From SZAS-103 sp964449135 (GTDB lineage Bacteria; Pseudomonadota; Gammaproteobacteria; Xanthomonadales; Xanthomonadaceae): 57,430 bases of DNA. Shown here piece after piece: positions 10,514-19,664 of the stretch (within the stretch, counting starts at the first letter, position 1; each line of letters starts with the position of its first letter). The position numbers were made by a program, and so were the translations under genes. The notes beneath the pieces are model-generated. The model made no database searches. It saw only the letters and a program-made list of their open reading frames with translations, and was not told the origin of the DNA. The DNA lies in NCBI GenBank assembly GCA_964449135.1, contig CAYUXZ010000014.1:1-57430 (forward strand), given 5' to 3'.

Positions 10514-13500
10514 CTACGGCATTTCCCTCGAAGAACCCGCATCGCTGACGGCAAACTCCGCGCGCGCGGGCACCCTGATCGCATCCAGGCCTGCGGCACG
10601 CAGCGTCGCGTTCGGCGCCGGCAGGTCCGCCTTGATCGCGGCCCACGCGGACAACGCGCGATCCAGCCGCTCGGTGTACTGCGCGACCACTTCGCGCTGC
10701 GGCGCGGTCGGCGCGCGGTCGGTGCCTTCCAGATCGACCTGCTGAGCGATCAGCGCGCCGCCGATCTTTTCGAGATTGATCGAATCCTCGCCTTCGCCGG
10801 AGGTCAGCGGCGCGAGTCGCGCGGCGAAATCGGTCAGCGCCTTCGCCGCGCTCGCTTTCGCCGGATCGGAGCCGATCTTCTTCTGCAGCGCCTCGATCTG
10901 CTTGCCGACGCCCTTGACCTCGCCGCTGGCGACGTAGTGCCGATCCATCGCGGCGACGACCTGCTCCGAAAGCGCCATCGCGCTCTGCACGGAGGATGCA
11001 TCCACCGCGACGCGCGGATCGGCTTTCACTTCGAAATCGGCCGGGTAATCGCGGCCATCGGCGTGCAGCACCGCGCGATATTTGCCGGGCGCGGCGAGCA
11101 TGCCCTGCGGCAGCAGCGGCGTATCCACGCCGTCGATCGCGGCGATGGTGTATTCATAGCCCGTCGCGGCCGGACGCGACAGACGCAGATCCCAGACATA
11201 TCTATGCATGCCGGCCTTTGCCGAAGGATTTTCGTGCGGCCGCAGCCAGCGCGACTCGAAGTAGGCCTCGGCCGGAAGTTTCGGCGCGGCATCGTCGCTC
11301 GCGAAACGGCGCACGAGCTTGCCCGAAGCATCGAGGATGCTCAGCGTCACCGGCCCCTTCGCGTCGCGCGCGAGCCAGTAGTCGAAGTTCGCGCCGTCCG
11401 GCGGATTCTGTCCGACCGGCTCCTCGCGCGGCAGCGGCGTGTCCTTGCCCTGGTTGCCGCGCACGCGGATCGCGGCGGCCGGCGCGAACAGGTGCGCGGA
11501 CTGCTTGAAGATCGCGGAATCCATCTGGCGCAGCGGCGCAAGGTCGTCCATCACCCAGATCGAGCGCCCTTGCGTCGCGGCGATCAGATCGCCATCGTGC
11601 ACCGCGAGGTCGTTGGCGATCGCGTTCGGCAGGTTGCGCTGCAGCGACTGCCAGTGCACGCCGTCGTCGAACGATACGGACACGCCCTGATCGGTGCCCG
11701 CGTAGAGCAGTCCGCGCTTGACCGGATCCGCGCGCAGCGACGCGACGAAATGATTCGCCGGCAATCCTGTCGCGATGTCGGTCCAGGTCGCACCAAAGTC
11801 GCGCGTGCGCCAGGCATGCGGCGCGAAATCGTCCTGACGATGGTTGTCCACCGCAATGTACGCGATGCCCGGATCGAGCGCGGAGACATCGACCGTGCTG
11901 ATCTTCGCCCAAGCGGGCAACGCCGGCGGCGCGACGTTCTTCCAGCTCTTGCCGCCATCGCGCGTAAGTTGCACGCCGCCATCGTCCATGCCCAGCCAGA
12001 TCTCGTCGTTGTCGCGCGGCGACAGGCCGAAGCTAAAAACGACGCCGTAGCCGCAGGCGCGCGCCGCGGCGGGTTCGAGATCGCCGGCGCACTCCTTGCG
12101 CGCGGGGTCTTTCGACGACAGGTCGGGGCTGATCGTTTCCCAATGAGCGCCCTGGTCCAGCGAACGGAACAGAACCTGCGCGCCCTGGTAGAGCGGATAC
12201 GGCGCCACCTGCGACACCGCGATCGGCGTGATCCAGGTGTAGTGGTACTTCACCGAAGTCGGCCGCGCGCCGTACGTGGAGACCGGCCACGGCGAGATGT
12301 TCTGCACTTCGCCGTTGCGCGCGTCCCAGCGCGAGAGTTTTCCGCCGAGGCCAGAGCCGTAGACGATATTCGGATCGCGCGGATCGGGAACCTCGTCGTC
12401 GCGTTCGTCGGCGCCGATCGGATGCCAGTCGCGGAAGCTGATCGAGCCGTAATCGCTGCGGCTCGCGATCGCGACGGTGCCGCTGTCCTGCTGCCCCGCG
12501 TAGATCCAGTACGGGAAACGATTGTCGACCGCGAGGTGATAGAGCTGCGCGGTCGGCTGGTTGTACCAGCTCGACCAGCTCGCGCCGCCGTTCACCGTGA
12601 CGACCGTGCCCTGGTCGGAACCGGTGATCATGCGTTCGGGATGTTTCGGATTGATCCACAGTTCGTGGTAGTCGTCGCCACCGGGCGCGCCCTTGACGAT
12701 CTCGCACTTCGCACCGCCCTGCGCGCAGCGATGGATCGAGCGTCCGACCGTCCAGACCACGTCCGGATCGTCCGGCGCGACGAGGATGCGATTGAAATAG
12801 TTGCCGGTGATTTCCCCGTCGTCGTTGACCTTCTTCCAGCTGCCGCCGCCATCGTCGGAGCGGTACATGCCGCCATCCTTCTCGCCGTCCACGTCGGCAT
12901 AGACGCGCAGGCCCTGCGCGGTACGCGTCGTCGCGAGTCCGATCCGCGCGAGCTTGGCATCGGGCCAGCCCTTGCCCACGAGTCGCGTCCACGACTTGCC
13001 GCCATCGACGGATTTGTACACGCCGCTCTCGGCGCCGTTGTTCGGCGTGAAATAGCTCTGCCACGGCAGGTAATGCGCCTGCCACACCGACGCGAACAGC
13101 ATGTTCGCGTCCTGCGGATCGGCGACGATGTCCACCGCGCCGGTGTGGTCGCTGACGAACAGCGTCTTCGTCCAGGTCCTGCCGCCGTCCTCGGAGCGGA
13201 ACACGCCGCGCTCGGAATTCGGTCCGAACATGTGGCCGAACGCCGCGACCAGCACGACATCCGGATTCTTGGGATCGACCCAGATCGAACCGATATGACG
13301 CGTGGCCTGCAATCCGATCGATTTCCACGTCGCGCCGCCGTCGGTCGATTTGAACACGCCCTCGCCCGCGCCCATGTCGTAGCGCGTGGTGACCTGACCG
13401 GTGCCCACGTAGATCACGTTCGGATTCGAAGGTGCGATCGCGAGCGCGCCGATCACCGACGGGCCCTGGTCGAAGATCGGTTGCCAGGTGCGGCCGGAGT

Positions 13501-13750
13501 CGGTGGTCTTCCACACGCCGCCGCCCGCGGCGCCGAAGTAATAGGTGTCGGGTTGATCGGGGATGCCCGCGACAGCCGTTCCCCAGCCGCCGCGATGCGG
13601 GCCTACGAGTCGCCAGTTCAGTCCATCCGCAACGCCGGCAGGCATCGCAGCCGTGGCAGCGGTGCTGGCTGCGAAAGCACTGGGCATCGCACCGATCAAT
13701 GTAGCGGCGCAGGCGATCGAATACGGCAGCAAGGCACGAGCGAGCGACAT
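10514..13750 (-). CDS. Exported BNR/Asp-box repeat protein (VPS10/sortilin-like beta-propeller 'glycosyl hydrolase')
   Basis: Large secreted protein (1078 aa) with a signal peptide ending at AFA/AS near residue 28. The N-terminal two thirds form repeated Asp-box units (S-x-D-G-G-x-x-W type): TTDSGRTWQP, STDGGATWKS, SEDGGRTWTK, SVDGGKSWTR, SDDGGGSWKK, TRDGGKSWKN and FDDGVHWQS, indicating one or two beta-propellers. Proteins like this are often annotated as glycosyl hydrolases, but the catalytic activity is unproven. The C-terminal part (from about residue 800) has a DYWLARDAKGPVTLSILD beta-sandwich and helical coil. It is convergent with the DUF2127 gene, 30 bp apart. Start ATG 13750 gives a clean signal sequence. 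Confidence 0.85.
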   Translation of the reverse strand: MSLARALLPYSIACAATLIGAMPSAFAASTAATAAMPAGVADGLNWRLVGPHRGGWGTAVAGIPDQPDTYYFGAAGGGVWKTTDSGRTWQPIFDQGPSVIGALAIAPSNPNVIYVGTGQVTTRYDMGAGEGVFKSTDGGATWKSIGLQATRHIGSIWVDPKNPDVVLVAAFGHMFGPNSERGVFRSEDGGRTWTKTLFVSDHTGAVDIVADPQDANMLFASVWQAHYLPWQSYFTPNNGAESGVYKSVDGGKSWTRLVGKGWPDAKLARIGLATTRTAQGLRVYADVDGEKDGGMYRSDDGGGSWKKVNDDGEITGNYFNRILVAPDDPDVVWTVGRSIHRCAQGGAKCEIVKGAPGGDDYHELWINPKHPERMITGSDQGTVVTVNGGASWSSWYNQPTAQLYHLAVDNRFPYWIYAGQQDSGTVAIASRSDYGSISFRDWHPIGADERDDEVPDPRDPNIVYGSGLGGKLSRWDARNGEVQNISPWPVSTYGARPTSVKYHYTWITPIAVSQVAPYPLYQGAQVLFRSLDQGAHWETISPDLSSKDPARKECAGDLEPAAARACGYGVVFSFGLSPRDNDEIWLGMDDGGVQLTRDGGKSWKNVAPPALPAWAKISTVDVSALDPGIAYIAVDNHRQDDFAPHAWRTRDFGATWTDIATGLPANHFVASLRADPVKRGLLYAGTDQGVSVSFDDGVHWQSLQRNLPNAIANDLAVHDGDLIAATQGRSIWVMDDLAPLRQMDSAIFKQSAHLFAPAAAIRVRGNQGKDTPLPREEPVGQNPPDGANFDYWLARDAKGPVTLSILDASGKLVRRFASDDAAPKLPAEAYFESRWLRPHENPSAKAGMHRYVWDLRLSRPAATGYEYTIAAIDGVDTPLLPQGMLAAPGKYRAVLHADGRDYPADFEVKADPRVAVDASSVQSAMALSEQVVAAMDRHYVASGEVKGVGKQIEALQKKIGSDPAKASAAKALTDFAARLAPLTSGEGEDSINLEKIGGALIAQQVDLEGTDRAPTAPQREVVAQYTERLDRALSAWAAIKADLPAPNATLRAAGLDAIRVPARAEFAVSDAGSSREMP

Positions 13751-13842
13751 CGCGAAGTCTCCGTCTGAAGGCAGACGCGCAGTCTAGCCCCGAACCCGCG
13801 TCGGGTGCGGAATTGCGTCGCTGTTTCGGGATCGCGCCGTTG

Positions 13843-15234
13843 CTACTGCGAGGCTTCGGCCAGCGCCTTGCGCTTGCGCACGATCAGCATCGCGATCTCC
13901 AGCGACTGCTCGTAGTTCAGGCGCGGATCGACGGTCGAGGTATAGGCGCGTTCGAGGTCGGCCTCGGTCAGCGCGCGCGCGCCGCCCGTGCATTCGGTGA
14001 CGTTCTCGCCGGTGAGTTCCAGGTGCACGCCGCCCAGGCGCGAACCGTGCGCGGCGTGGATCTCGAACGCGGCCTCGAGTTCGCCGCGGATCGACGCGAA
14101 CGGCCGCGTCTTGTAGCCGTTCGACGTGCTCTCGGTGTTGCCGTGCATGGGATCGGAGATCCACAGCACGCGCCGGCCTTCGCGACGAACCGCTTCGATC
14201 AGCGGCGGCAGCAGATTCGCGATGCATGCGACGCCAAAACGATGGATCAGGCTAATGCGACCCGGTTCGTTCTCCGGCGACAGCACGTCGAGCACGCGCA
14301 GCAGCGCGTCGGGCGTCATCGCCGCGCCGACCTTCAGGCCGATCGGATTGCGCACGCCACGCAGGTATTCCACGTGCGCGCCGTCGAGCGCGGTGGTGCG
14401 CATGCCGATCCACGGGAAATGCGTGGACAGGTTGAAGTGGCCGTGCTGGCGCGGCACCTGTCGCGTCAGCGTCTCCTCGTAGGGCAACAGCAGCGCCTCG
14501 TGCGCGGTATAAAAATCGGCGCGGTTGAGGTTGTGCACCGATTCGCCCGACAGCGTTTCCATGAAGCGAACGGCGTCGCCGATCGCGGCGACCATCCGCC
14601 GGTATTCGTCCGACAGCGGCGAATGGCCGACCCAGTCGAGGTTCCAGTATTCGGGGTGGTGCAGGTCGGCGAAACCGCCATCGATCAGCGCGCGCACGAA
14701 ATTCATCGTCATCGCCGAGCGCGCGTGCGCCTTGACCAGGCGGCGCGGATCGGGCGTGCGCGCGACCAGATCGAATTCCGGTGCATTGACGATGTCGCCG
14801 CGATAGCTCGGCAGCGAAACGCCGTCGCGCGTCTCGGTGTCGGCCGAGCGTGGCTTCGCGTATTGGCCGGCGAAGCGGCCCACGCGCACCACCGGCTGGC
14901 GCAGGCCGTGCACGAGCACCAGGCTCATCTGCAGCAGTACCTTGAGCCGGTTCGCGATGATTTCGGAGGTGCAGTCGGTGAAACTCTCCGCGCAGTCGCC
15001 GCCCTGCAGCACGAAGCTTCGTCCGTCCTGCGCCTGCGCGATCTGCTGCTTGAGAGAGAGGATTTCCCACGAGGTCACCAGCGGCGGCAACCTACGCAAT
15101 TCGGCGAGCACGCCTTCCAGCGCGTCCGCGTCCGGGTAGCTCGGCATCTGCGTCGCCGTGAAGCCGCGCCAGCTCTGCGGCGTCCACTGCAGTGGCGTCG
15201 TGGCTGGATTCGGGCTGTGGATGGCGTGCGGCAT
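13843..15234 (-). CDS. 3-deoxy-7-phosphoheptulonate synthase, class II
   Basis: First enzyme of the shikimate pathway: condenses PEP and erythrose-4-phosphate to DAHP in the cytosol. The 463-aa protein is of class II (plant/Mycobacterium) type. It has RLPPLVTSWEI, LQGGDCAESF with the metal-binding Cys near residue 80, RVGRFAGQYAKPRS, LPSYRGDIVN, a WIGMRT strand, and LWISDPMHGNT with metal-ligand histidine, plus ELTGENVTEC near the end. I chose ATG 15234 because the family sequence begins just before the PLQWTPQSWR segment. An upstream ATG at 15285 would add 17 residues. The ribosome binding site is weak in both cases. Confidence 0.92.
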   Translation of the reverse strand: MPHAIHSPNPATTPLQWTPQSWRGFTATQMPSYPDADALEGVLAELRRLPPLVTSWEILSLKQQIAQAQDGRSFVLQGGDCAESFTDCTSEIIANRLKVLLQMSLVLVHGLRQPVVRVGRFAGQYAKPRSADTETRDGVSLPSYRGDIVNAPEFDLVARTPDPRRLVKAHARSAMTMNFVRALIDGGFADLHHPEYWNLDWVGHSPLSDEYRRMVAAIGDAVRFMETLSGESVHNLNRADFYTAHEALLLPYEETLTRQVPRQHGHFNLSTHFPWIGMRTTALDGAHVEYLRGVRNPIGLKVGAAMTPDALLRVLDVLSPENEPGRISLIHRFGVACIANLLPPLIEAVRREGRRVLWISDPMHGNTESTSNGYKTRPFASIRGELEAAFEIHAAHGSRLGGVHLELTGENVTECTGGARALTEADLERAYTSTVDPRLNYEQSLEIAMLIVRKRKALAEASQ

Positions 15235-15350
15235 GGCGGCGTCTTGGTGCGGTGCAGCACCATCATGCCACAGCCCGCCCGCCATGCCACAAGCATTCGC
15301 TCATGAAGACATTCGGATGTTCGAGGCACGCCTCGAACGCAGAGGATCGC

Positions 15351-15854
15351 TCAGGCGTGGCGACGGAACGCGGCGAGCAGCGCCCAGATCGCGAGAACGA
15401 CGAAGCTGATCAGCACCCAGCCCGGCATGGACAGGCCGAACAAGCGCCAGGTCACCTGCGCGCATTCGCCCGAGCCGGTGAACACCTTCATCAGCACCTT
15501 GCTGAACGACATCGCGTGCCACATGAAGCCCAGCGCCGGCCCGCAGGCGGGAACCTGGTCCGGCGGCAGCGACTGGATGTACAGATGCCGGCCCGCGACC
15601 GCGATGCCGGCCAGCGCCGCGAGCAGGGCGAACACGCCGAACGCGCGCCGTCCGCCGGCGGACTTCGGCGCGAACAGCGCGCCCAGCGCGAACACCACGC
15701 CCAGCGCGATCATCGCAACCCGCTGGAAGATGCACAGCGGGCACGGGTCCAGGCCCAGCACGTACTGCGAATACAGCGCATAGCCCATCAGGCCCGCGCA
15801 GGCGAGCGCGCCCAACGCGAAACGGAAACGGAAACTGCGGCGGATCGCGAGCAT
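15351..15854 (-). CDS. dsbB: Disulfide bond formation protein B
   Basis: Inner-membrane quinone reductase that reoxidises DsbA. The 167-aa protein has four predicted membrane helices, the first periplasmic Cys pair CPLC at residues 38-41, and a second pair in the later loop (PACGP ... SGEC). This is the standard DsbB arrangement. It lies downstream of acyP, tlpA-like and yihY in the same direction, with a 115-bp gap before it that may carry its own promoter. The start at ATG 15854 is chosen from the family N-terminus. No strong ribosome binding site precedes it, so the start is uncertain by a few codons. Confidence 0.9.
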   Translation of the reverse strand: MLAIRRSFRFRFALGALACAGLMGYALYSQYVLGLDPCPLCIFQRVAMIALGVVFALGALFAPKSAGGRRAFGVFALLAALAGIAVAGRHLYIQSLPPDQVPACGPALGFMWHAMSFSKVLMKVFTGSGECAQVTWRLFGLSMPGWVLISFVVLAIWALLAAFRRHA

Positions 15855-15969
15855 TCGGGGTCGTCGTGCGCGTTCGATGACGGAAGTCGAACAGTAACCC
15901 AGTGCGGCGGCACATGCACCTGCCGCTGGCCATTGCGGCGTCGGCGGATCCGCATTCCTTTCCACGCTA

Positions 15970-16236
15970 TCAGCCGTAACCGAATCCGATGCGATCCTCG
16001 ACATGCGCGGTGGCACGCTGTACGTCGTCCACGCGCGCGAGCGGCGGACCGACCTGCAGCCATTTGGCGAAGACCTCGATGTCCTTCGCCGCGCCCTGCA
16101 CGAAGGCCTCGACGCGGCCGTCGGCGAGGTTGCGCGCGTAGCCGGCAAGTCCGAGTTCGAGCGCGCGATTGCGCGTGGATGCGCGAAAGCCAACGCCCTG
16201 CACGCGACCGCTGACGAAGAAGCGCGCGGCGTCCAT
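15970..16236 (-). CDS. acyP: Acylphosphatase
   Basis: Hydrolyses carboxyl-phosphate bonds of acylphosphates. The 88-aa protein matches the small alpha/beta acylphosphatase fold: VSGRVQGVGFR with the phosphate-binding Arg18 and the catalytic Asn36 in YARNLADGRVEAFVQG. The C-terminus has FGYG, somewhat shorter than the usual FxxR/xY ending. Its start is 1 nt downstream of the tlpA-like stop, so it is certainly in the same transcript as yihY and the thioredoxin-like gene. Confidence 0.93.
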   Translation of the reverse strand: MDAARFFVSGRVQGVGFRASTRNRALELGLAGYARNLADGRVEAFVQGAAKDIEVFAKWLQVGPPLARVDDVQRATAHVEDRIGFGYG

Positions 16237-16237
16237 C

Positions 16238-16789
16238 TCAGCCGGCGGATTTCTTCGCCGAGTCGATCAGCTGCGCGAGTTCCTTGATCGTGATCGGGCC
16301 GAGGAACTTCTTCGCGACGCTGCCGTCCGGCGCGATCAGATAGGACATCGGCAGTCCGCGCGGCTCGTCGAAATCCGCAGGCGGATGGTAGGGATCGACC
16401 ACCGCGATCGGATAGCCGGGCGTGTGCTGCTTGAGGAAGTCCTCCATCTCGCCCTTCTCGACTTCCTGGAAGGCCAGGCCGATCACGCTCACGTCCTTGC
16501 GCGACTTCACGAACGCAGTCAGGTCGGGAATCTCCTGCAGGCAGGGCCCGCACCAGGTCGCCCAGAAGTTCACCACGACCCAGTGCCCGCGCTGTGTGGC
16601 GAGGTCGTAGCGCTGGCCGTCGAAGGTGGTGACGATCAGCGAGGGATGGTTCTTGTCGGCGGGCTTTGCGGCGTTCGCCGGCGCGGGCGCGGATGCGGCG
16701 GGAGCGGATGCGGTAGATGGCGCTTCCTTCTGGCAGGCGGCGAGTGCCAGGGCGGCGAAGACAAGCGAACAGGCGGTGGCGGATTTCAT
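16238..16789 (-). CDS. TlpA-family thiol:disulfide reductase lipoprotein
   Basis: Membrane-tethered periplasmic thioredoxin-fold reductase, probably reducing disulfides in exported proteins or during cytochrome c maturation. The 183-aa protein has a lipobox LAAC with Cys19, a flexible Ala/Pro linker at residues 22-45, then a thioredoxin domain with active site WCGPC at residues 79-83. The cis-proline appears in LPMSYLI near residue 148. It overlaps the upstream yihY stop by 4 bp (ATGA). Proximity to dsbB fits a disulfide-handling neighbourhood, but no direct partner is shown by sequence. Confidence 0.92.
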   Translation of the reverse strand: MKSATACSLVFAALALAACQKEAPSTASAPAASAPAPANAAKPADKNHPSLIVTTFDGQRYDLATQRGHWVVVNFWATWCGPCLQEIPDLTAFVKSRKDVSVIGLAFQEVEKGEMEDFLKQHTPGYPIAVVDPYHPPADFDEPRGLPMSYLIAPDGSVAKKFLGPITIKELAQLIDSAKKSAG

Positions 16790-18057
16790 TCGGAGTTCCG
16801 ATTCGTGGATGCATAGATACTACCGACGCTACGGGCCATGCGCTCGCGCAGCGGCCGTCGCAGCTCATCGAGCGCGGCCTGCGCGGCGATGCCGAGCGCG
16901 TCGTCGCTGCAGGGCAACGGCGCGTCACGCAGCGGGATGCGCAAGTGCGCGGCTTCGCACAGTTCCTGCAGATCCACTTCGCCGAGGTCGCGCGCGAGCA
17001 GCCATTCACCCGACTCGGCACGACGCAGCACGTTGACCTCGCAAAGCGCGGTGAGCATGCGTTGCATCAGGTCGTCGGTGAGGAGCGGTTCGAGCTCGTG
17101 CAGCTCGGCGGTGTGCAGTCCGCGGCCCGCCGCGCGCGCCTGCGCGAAGCGTCCGAGCATCCGCAGCATCGCGTAGAACTCGTAGCCCTTCGGCAAGCGC
17201 ATCGCCGCGGGCTGGTAGCGGAACGCGGACAGCGAGGCCGCGAAGGTCGCGCCCAGCAGCACCACCAGCCACGACACCCAGATCCACAGCAGGAAGATCG
17301 GGATCACCGCGAGAGCGCCGTAGATCTGCTGGTACGAGGCGCGCGTGAGGTAGTAGGCGATCGCATATTTCGCGATTTCGAAGAGGGTCGTCGCGAGTGC
17401 GCCGCCAGCGAACGCGTGGCGGAATGCGACGCTGCGGTTCGGGATCGCGATGTAGGCGGCGGTGAACGCGATCGATTCCAACAGCGCGGGCAGCAGCGCG
17501 AGGCCGAATTTCGAGAATCCAGACTGCTCGGCTGCGGCGACCATCGGCAGCGAGAACAGGTACGACGAGATCGCCAGGCTCGCGACCGACAGCAGCGGGC
17601 CCAACGTGAGCGCAGCCCAGTAGATCAGGAAGCGCGCAATCGGCCGTCGCGGAGATGCCACGCGCCAGATCCGGTTGAACGCGTCCTCGATGCTCGCCAT
17701 GGTCAACAATGCGGTCAACACCAGGCCCGCGGCGCCAAAGCCGGTCAGGCCGCGCGCGTTGCCGGCCAGCGCGCGGATGGTGTCGGCCACGTTCGCCGCG
17801 GCCTTGGGCACGAAGTTGGTGAACAGGAAGATCGTCAGCGCGTCGCCCCAGCGCTGCCATACGGGGAACATCGCGATCACGCCGAGCACCGCGGCGGTCA
17901 GCGGCACCAGGGCGAGCAACGTGGTGTAGCTCAGCGCGCCGGCGGCGAGAAAACAGTCGTCGTACCAGAAACGGCGCAGCAGGTAACGCAGGAATTCGCG
18001 CGCACGATCGCGTTCCTTGCGCTGCATCCATTGGGCGATAATGGCGAACGGTTTCAC
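16786..18057 (-). CDS. yihY: YihY/virulence factor BrkB family inner-membrane protein (UPF0761)
   Basis: Integral membrane protein of unknown biochemical role, once misnamed RNase BN. The 423-aa product has six hydrophobic segments in the first 290 residues and the family motifs AGALSYTTLLALVPL near residue 40, FNRIWRV near 130, and PNRSVAFRHAFAGG near 210. A soluble C-terminal extension of about 130 residues contains repeated helical segments. The frame opens with GTG at 18057. ATG at 18027 (MQRKERD) is an alternative. It is divergent from wrbA with only 17 bp between the proposed starts, so each promoter must overlap the other gene unless the start is at 18027. Confidence 0.88.
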   Translation of the reverse strand: MKPFAIIAQWMQRKERDRAREFLRYLLRRFWYDDCFLAAGALSYTTLLALVPLTAAVLGVIAMFPVWQRWGDALTIFLFTNFVPKAAANVADTIRALAGNARGLTGFGAAGLVLTALLTMASIEDAFNRIWRVASPRRPIARFLIYWAALTLGPLLSVASLAISSYLFSLPMVAAAEQSGFSKFGLALLPALLESIAFTAAYIAIPNRSVAFRHAFAGGALATTLFEIAKYAIAYYLTRASYQQIYGALAVIPIFLLWIWVSWLVVLLGATFAASLSAFRYQPAAMRLPKGYEFYAMLRMLGRFAQARAAGRGLHTAELHELEPLLTDDLMQRMLTALCEVNVLRRAESGEWLLARDLGEVDLQELCEAAHLRIPLRDAPLPCSDDALGIAAQAALDELRRPLRERMARSVGSIYASTNRNSE

Positions 18058-18074
18058 GCGACCAAGGATAGCCG

Positions 18075-18665
18075 ATGGCCGAGGTCCTCGTTCTCTACTA
18101 CAGCCGCAACGGTTCGGTCGCCGCGCTCGCGCGACAGGTCGCGCGTGGCGTGGAGGAAGTCGCAGGGATGCACGCGCGACTGCGCACGGTGCCGCCGGTC
18201 GCGCCGGTCACGCAGACCTCCGCGCCGTCGGTTCCAGAGGACGGCGCGCCCTACGTCGAGCACCGCGATCTCGACGAATGCGCGGGACTGATCCTCGGCA
18301 GCCCCACCCGCTTCGGCAACATGGCCGCACCGCTGAAGCACTTCATCGACGGACTCGGCGCGCAGTGGGCCTCTGGCACGCTTTCCGGCAAACCTGCGGC
18401 AGTATTCACCTCGACCGCGACCATGCACGGCGGGCAGGAATCCACCCTGCTCTCGATGATGCTGCCGCTGCTGCATCACGGCCTTCTGCTGGTCGGGATT
18501 CCCTACACCGAGCCGTCGCTGACCGCAACGCGCGGCGGCGGCACGCCCTACGGCGCCAGCCACGTCGCCGGGGCGCAGGACGACCCGACGCTGACCGACG
18601 ACGAAAAGATCCTCGCCCGCGCGCTCGGGCGACGCGTCGCGCAAATCGCGGCAAAACTCGCATGA
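18075..18665 (+). CDS. wrbA: NAD(P)H:quinone oxidoreductase, WrbA type
   Basis: FMN-dependent flavodoxin-like enzyme that reduces quinones by two electrons, a stress-defence role. The 196-aa protein has the FMN phosphate loop YYSRNGSVAALA at residues 8-19, GSPTRFGNMAAPLKHFID near 76-93, and FTSTATMHGGQESTLLSMMLPLLHHG near 112-138, all diagnostic of WrbA. Its stop overlaps the next start by 4 bp (ATGA), so the two genes are coupled. Confidence 0.93.
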   Translation: MAEVLVLYYSRNGSVAALARQVARGVEEVAGMHARLRTVPPVAPVTQTSAPSVPEDGAPYVEHRDLDECAGLILGSPTRFGNMAAPLKHFIDGLGAQWASGTLSGKPAAVFTSTATMHGGQESTLLSMMLPLLHHGLLLVGIPYTEPSLTATRGGGTPYGASHVAGAQDDPTLTDDEKILARALGRRVAQIAAKLA

Positions 18666-19012
18666 GTTCGCGCGCGCTCGCGCTCGGCGGCATCCTCGGC
18701 CTGCTGCTGCTGCAGTGGCGATGGCACGCGATGATTGCGCCGCCCGCATCGGTGGCACCGGCCGCGCTGGTCGCAATCTACTGCTTGCCGCTGCTGCCCT
18801 GCCTGATCCTGCTCGCGCTGCGCCGGCGCACCGCACTGCTCGTCGGGGCGATCGCGTCGCTGCTGTATTTCAGCCACGGCGTGATGTTCGCATTCGGCGA
18901 GCCGGCGCTGCGCGTGCCCGCCCTGACCGAGGTCGCGCTGAGCCTGATCGTGGTCGTCGCGGCGAGCTGGAACGGGTTGCGCGCGCGGTTCGCGCACAAG
19001 ACCGCCTTATAA
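18662..19012 (+). CDS. DUF2069 family membrane protein
   Basis: Small hydrophobic protein (116 aa) with about four membrane helices: residues 6-24, 30-52, 57-77 and 85-103. It resembles the DUF2069 family often found after wrbA in Xanthomonadales. No catalytic motif is visible. The ATG at 18662 overlaps the wrbA stop. The next gene starts 29 bp later and may be co-transcribed. Confidence 0.8.
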   Translation: MSSRALALGGILGLLLLQWRWHAMIAPPASVAPAALVAIYCLPLLPCLILLALRRRTALLVGAIASLLYFSHGVMFAFGEPALRVPALTEVALSLIVVVAASWNGLRARFAHKTAL

Positions 19013-19041
19013 TCGCGGCAGCTCACGCAAGGCGCGGCGCA

Positions 19042-19530
19042 ATGATGGACCAACTCTGCATCGTCACCACCGGCGGCACCATCGACAAGGTGTATTTCGA
19101 CGACAAGTCGGATTTCCAGGTCGGCGAGCCGCAGATCGGGCGCATCCTCGAGGAACTCGGGGTCGCGTTCCGCTTCAACGTGATCCCGATCCTGCGCAAG
19201 GACAGCCTGCACATCAACGAGGCCGACCGCGAACTGCTGCGCGCCACGATCGCCGCACAACCCGCGCGGCACGTGCTGGTCACGCACGGCACCGACACCA
19301 TGGTCGAGACTGCGAAGGTACTCGCGAGCATTCCCGGCAAGACCATCGTGCTCACCGGCGCGCTCAATCCCGCGCGCTTCCGCGGGTCGGACGCGGAGTT
19401 CAACATCGGCGCGGCGGTCGGCGCGGTGCAGTGCCTGCCGGCGGGCGTCTATATCGCGATGAACGGCCGCATCTGGGACCCGGCGAAGGTGCGCAAGAAC
19501 GTCGCGGCGAACCGCTTCGAAGCGATCTGA
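19042..19530 (+). CDS. Asparaginase-domain protein (N-terminal lobe only)
   Basis: The 162-aa protein matches only the N-terminal domain of type I/II asparaginases. It has the TTGGTID motif at residues 9-15 and the second catalytic motif THGTDTMVETA near 81-91, then LTGALNPARFRGSDAEFNIG. The C-terminal domain of full-length (about 330 aa) asparaginases is absent and the gene ends cleanly, so this is the short stand-alone version known in many Proteobacteria, not a truncated pseudogene. Activity on asparagine is unproven. ATG at 19042 is followed immediately by another ATG; either may be used. A hairpin terminator follows at 19587. Confidence 0.85.
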   Translation: MMDQLCIVTTGGTIDKVYFDDKSDFQVGEPQIGRILEELGVAFRFNVIPILRKDSLHINEADRELLRATIAAQPARHVLVTHGTDTMVETAKVLASIPGKTIVLTGALNPARFRGSDAEFNIGAAVGAVQCLPAGVYIAMNGRIWDPAKVRKNVAANRFEAI

Positions 19531-19586
19531 TCCGCACCCCGGTTACTGTCGAGTTTTCGACGTGACGAATTGATGATGCGAAAAAG

Positions 19587-19610
19587 AAAGGGCCGCATGC
19601 GCGGCCCTTT
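19587..19610. terminator. Intrinsic terminator, possibly bidirectional
   Basis: Perfect 10-bp stem AAAGGGCCGC/GCGGCCCTTT with a 4-nt loop, 57 bp after the asparaginase-like stop. An A-run precedes it on the plus strand, giving a T-run for minus-strand transcripts, so it can act in both directions. Confidence 0.8.
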
Positions 19611-19623
19611 CGATTTGTTGCCC

Positions 19624-19653
19624 AAAAGAACGAGCCGCTGTCGCGGCCCGTTC
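19624..19653 (-). terminator. Terminator of the secreted protease gene
   Basis: On the minus strand GAACGGGCCGC pairs with GCGGCTCGTTC (one mismatch), with a GACA loop and a TTTT tail, 12 bp after the protease stop codon. Confidence 0.8.
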
Positions 19654-19664
19654 CGGTTTGACGC

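Noticed and set aside
10937..13768. 943-codon plus-strand open frame
   Set aside because: Arg/Ala/His-rich antisense shadow of the BNR-repeat gene with no domain similarity.
19042..19530. Truncated asparaginase pseudogene
   Set aside because: Both catalytic motifs are intact, the gene ends cleanly before a terminator, and short stand-alone versions are known.
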